A stretch of DNA of 64,000 nt. It comes from Burkholderia metallica. Its GTDB lineage: Bacteria; Pseudomonadota; Gammaproteobacteria; Burkholderiales; Burkholderiaceae. The stretch covers positions 248,001 through 312,000 of the forward strand of contig NZ_CADFDB010000010.1 in the NCBI RefSeq assembly GCF_902832845.1, read 5' to 3'. Below are positions 63,465 to 64,000 of this stretch, piece by piece. Numbering within the stretch: the stretch's first letter is position 1; each line of letters starts with the position of its first letter. The translations under genes and the position numbers were made by a program. The notes under the pieces are model-generated. The model worked only from the letters and a program-made list of their open reading frames with translations. It was not told where the DNA came from and made no database searches.

Positions 63465-64000
63465 ATGCTGCATCCCGTTTTTTCCGCCCGCTTTTCCGCC
63501 GGCCGCGTCGCGCGCTTCATCGTCGCCGCGCTGCTCGGCGTTGCGCTGCTCGACGGCGCGCAAGCCGACACCGCGCCGCTGAAGGTCGGCATCTCGACCA
63601 GCCCGCAGATCGAAGCGCTCAAAGTCGCCGCGAAAGAGGCGAAGGCGCAGGGGCTCGACGTGAAGATCGTCGAGTTCACCGACTGGAATACGCCGAACGC
63701 GGCGCTCGCGAACAAGGACATCGACGTCAACTACTTCCAGCACATCCCGTTCCTCGAGAACGCGAACAAGCAGGGCGGCTACAACTTCGTGTCGATCGCG
63801 CCCGGCACGATCATGAAGATCGGCCTCTATTCGAAGAAGGTGAAAAGCTTCGCCGAGCTGAAGGACGGCGCGAAGGTCGCGATCGCGAACGACCCGGTGA
63901 ACGGCGGGCGCGGGCTGTTGCTGCTGCAGCGCGCCGGGCTCATCACGCTGAAGCCGGGCGCCGACTACCGCGCGACGACGCACGACATCGTGTCGAACCC
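63465..64000 (+). CDS. MetQ/NlpA-family ABC transporter substrate-binding protein (5' part)
   Basis: 178 codons are present and the gene continues past the right edge. ATG 63465 follows CAGGAGAG by about ten bases. A signal peptide ('ARFIVAALLGVALLDGAQA', cut before DTAP) precedes 'PLKVGISTSPQIEALKVAAKEAKAQGLDVKIVEFTDWNTPNAALANKDIDVNYFQHIPFLENANKQGG' and 'APGTIMKIGLYSKKVKSFAELKDGAKVAIANDPVNGGRGLLLLQ'. These match the methionine-binding MetQ fold. There is no lipobox cysteine, so it would be soluble in the periplasm. It is divergent from the 2-hydroxycarboxylate operon. The ligand may be methionine or another compound. Confidence 0.88.
   Translation, partial: MLHPVFSARFSAGRVARFIVAALLGVALLDGAQADTAPLKVGISTSPQIEALKVAAKEAKAQGLDVKIVEFTDWNTPNAALANKDIDVNYFQHIPFLENANKQGGYNFVSIAPGTIMKIGLYSKKVKSFAELKDGAKVAIANDPVNGGRGLLLLQRAGLITLKPGADYRATTHDIVSN

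Overview
The window is a high-GC stretch with codon use, gene content and synteny typical of Burkholderia, most likely a Burkholderia cepacia complex chromosome. The strongest marker is the five-gene block at 40.0-48.1 kb: a LysR regulator divergent from llpE-ceoA-ceoB-opcM. This is the arrangement of the salicylate-inducible CeoAB-OpcM efflux pump of B. cenocepacia (BpeEF-OprC in B. pseudomallei). No rRNA, tRNA, CRISPR array or insertion sequence was seen. The window reads as accessory metabolism, transport and regulation, with many small regulator-plus-target modules.

Layout. 0-5 kb: a cut-off LysR gene, a GlxA-type AraC regulator, a coupled pair of small membrane proteins, an unassigned protein, an AzgA-type purine permease with a clear terminator, and a decayed aldo/keto reductase start. 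5-9.4 kb: an ene-reductase/aldo-keto reductase/flavin monooxygenase-like group with a LysR regulator; two copies of one palindrome sit in its control regions. 9.5-15.3 kb: zwf; a self-regulated TetR gene with a short-chain dehydrogenase carrying a matching operator; an AhpD-like peroxidase; and acuR-acuI (acrylyl-CoA reductase and its TetR repressor) with two copies of one operator. 15.5-21.2 kb: an M20 amidohydrolase, an MHS transporter, a LysR gene, an ABC binding protein and an M14-type desuccinylase/aspartoacylase, which together look like scavenging of acylated amino compounds. 21.5-23.4 kb: two translationally coupled DUF1016 genes, the first lacking its nuclease half. 23.4-29 kb: an IclR regulator with pcaF, DUF523, a GNAT and an Aer-like chemoreceptor.

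29-40 kb: an unrecognised 315-residue protein, gabT-gabD with divergent gabR, an EamA exporter, selD, a frameshifted LysE gene, a secreted purine nucleoside permease-family protein, a possible 30-residue small protein and a DUF4148 protein. 40-48.1 kb: the Ceo efflux operon, ended by a 13-bp-stem terminator. 48.5-57.7 kb: a PEBP protein, an SDR/LysR pair, an M81 peptidase/MFS/LysR module, a PACE exporter with divergent LysR, and an alpha/beta hydrolase. 58-63.1 kb: a 2-hydroxycarboxylate transporter followed by dctB, dctD and a DUF3579 gene, preceded by a near-consensus sigma-54 promoter and two tandem upstream repeats. The window ends inside a MetQ/NlpA-type binding-protein gene.

No wholly new system can be proven from sequence alone. 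The best leads are the tandem DUF1016 pair, the aspartate in place of the nucleophile serine in LlpE, the unrecognised protein at 29.0-30.0 kb, the leaderless-looking acuR promoter, and the complete sigma-54/enhancer layout of the 2-hydroxycarboxylate operon.
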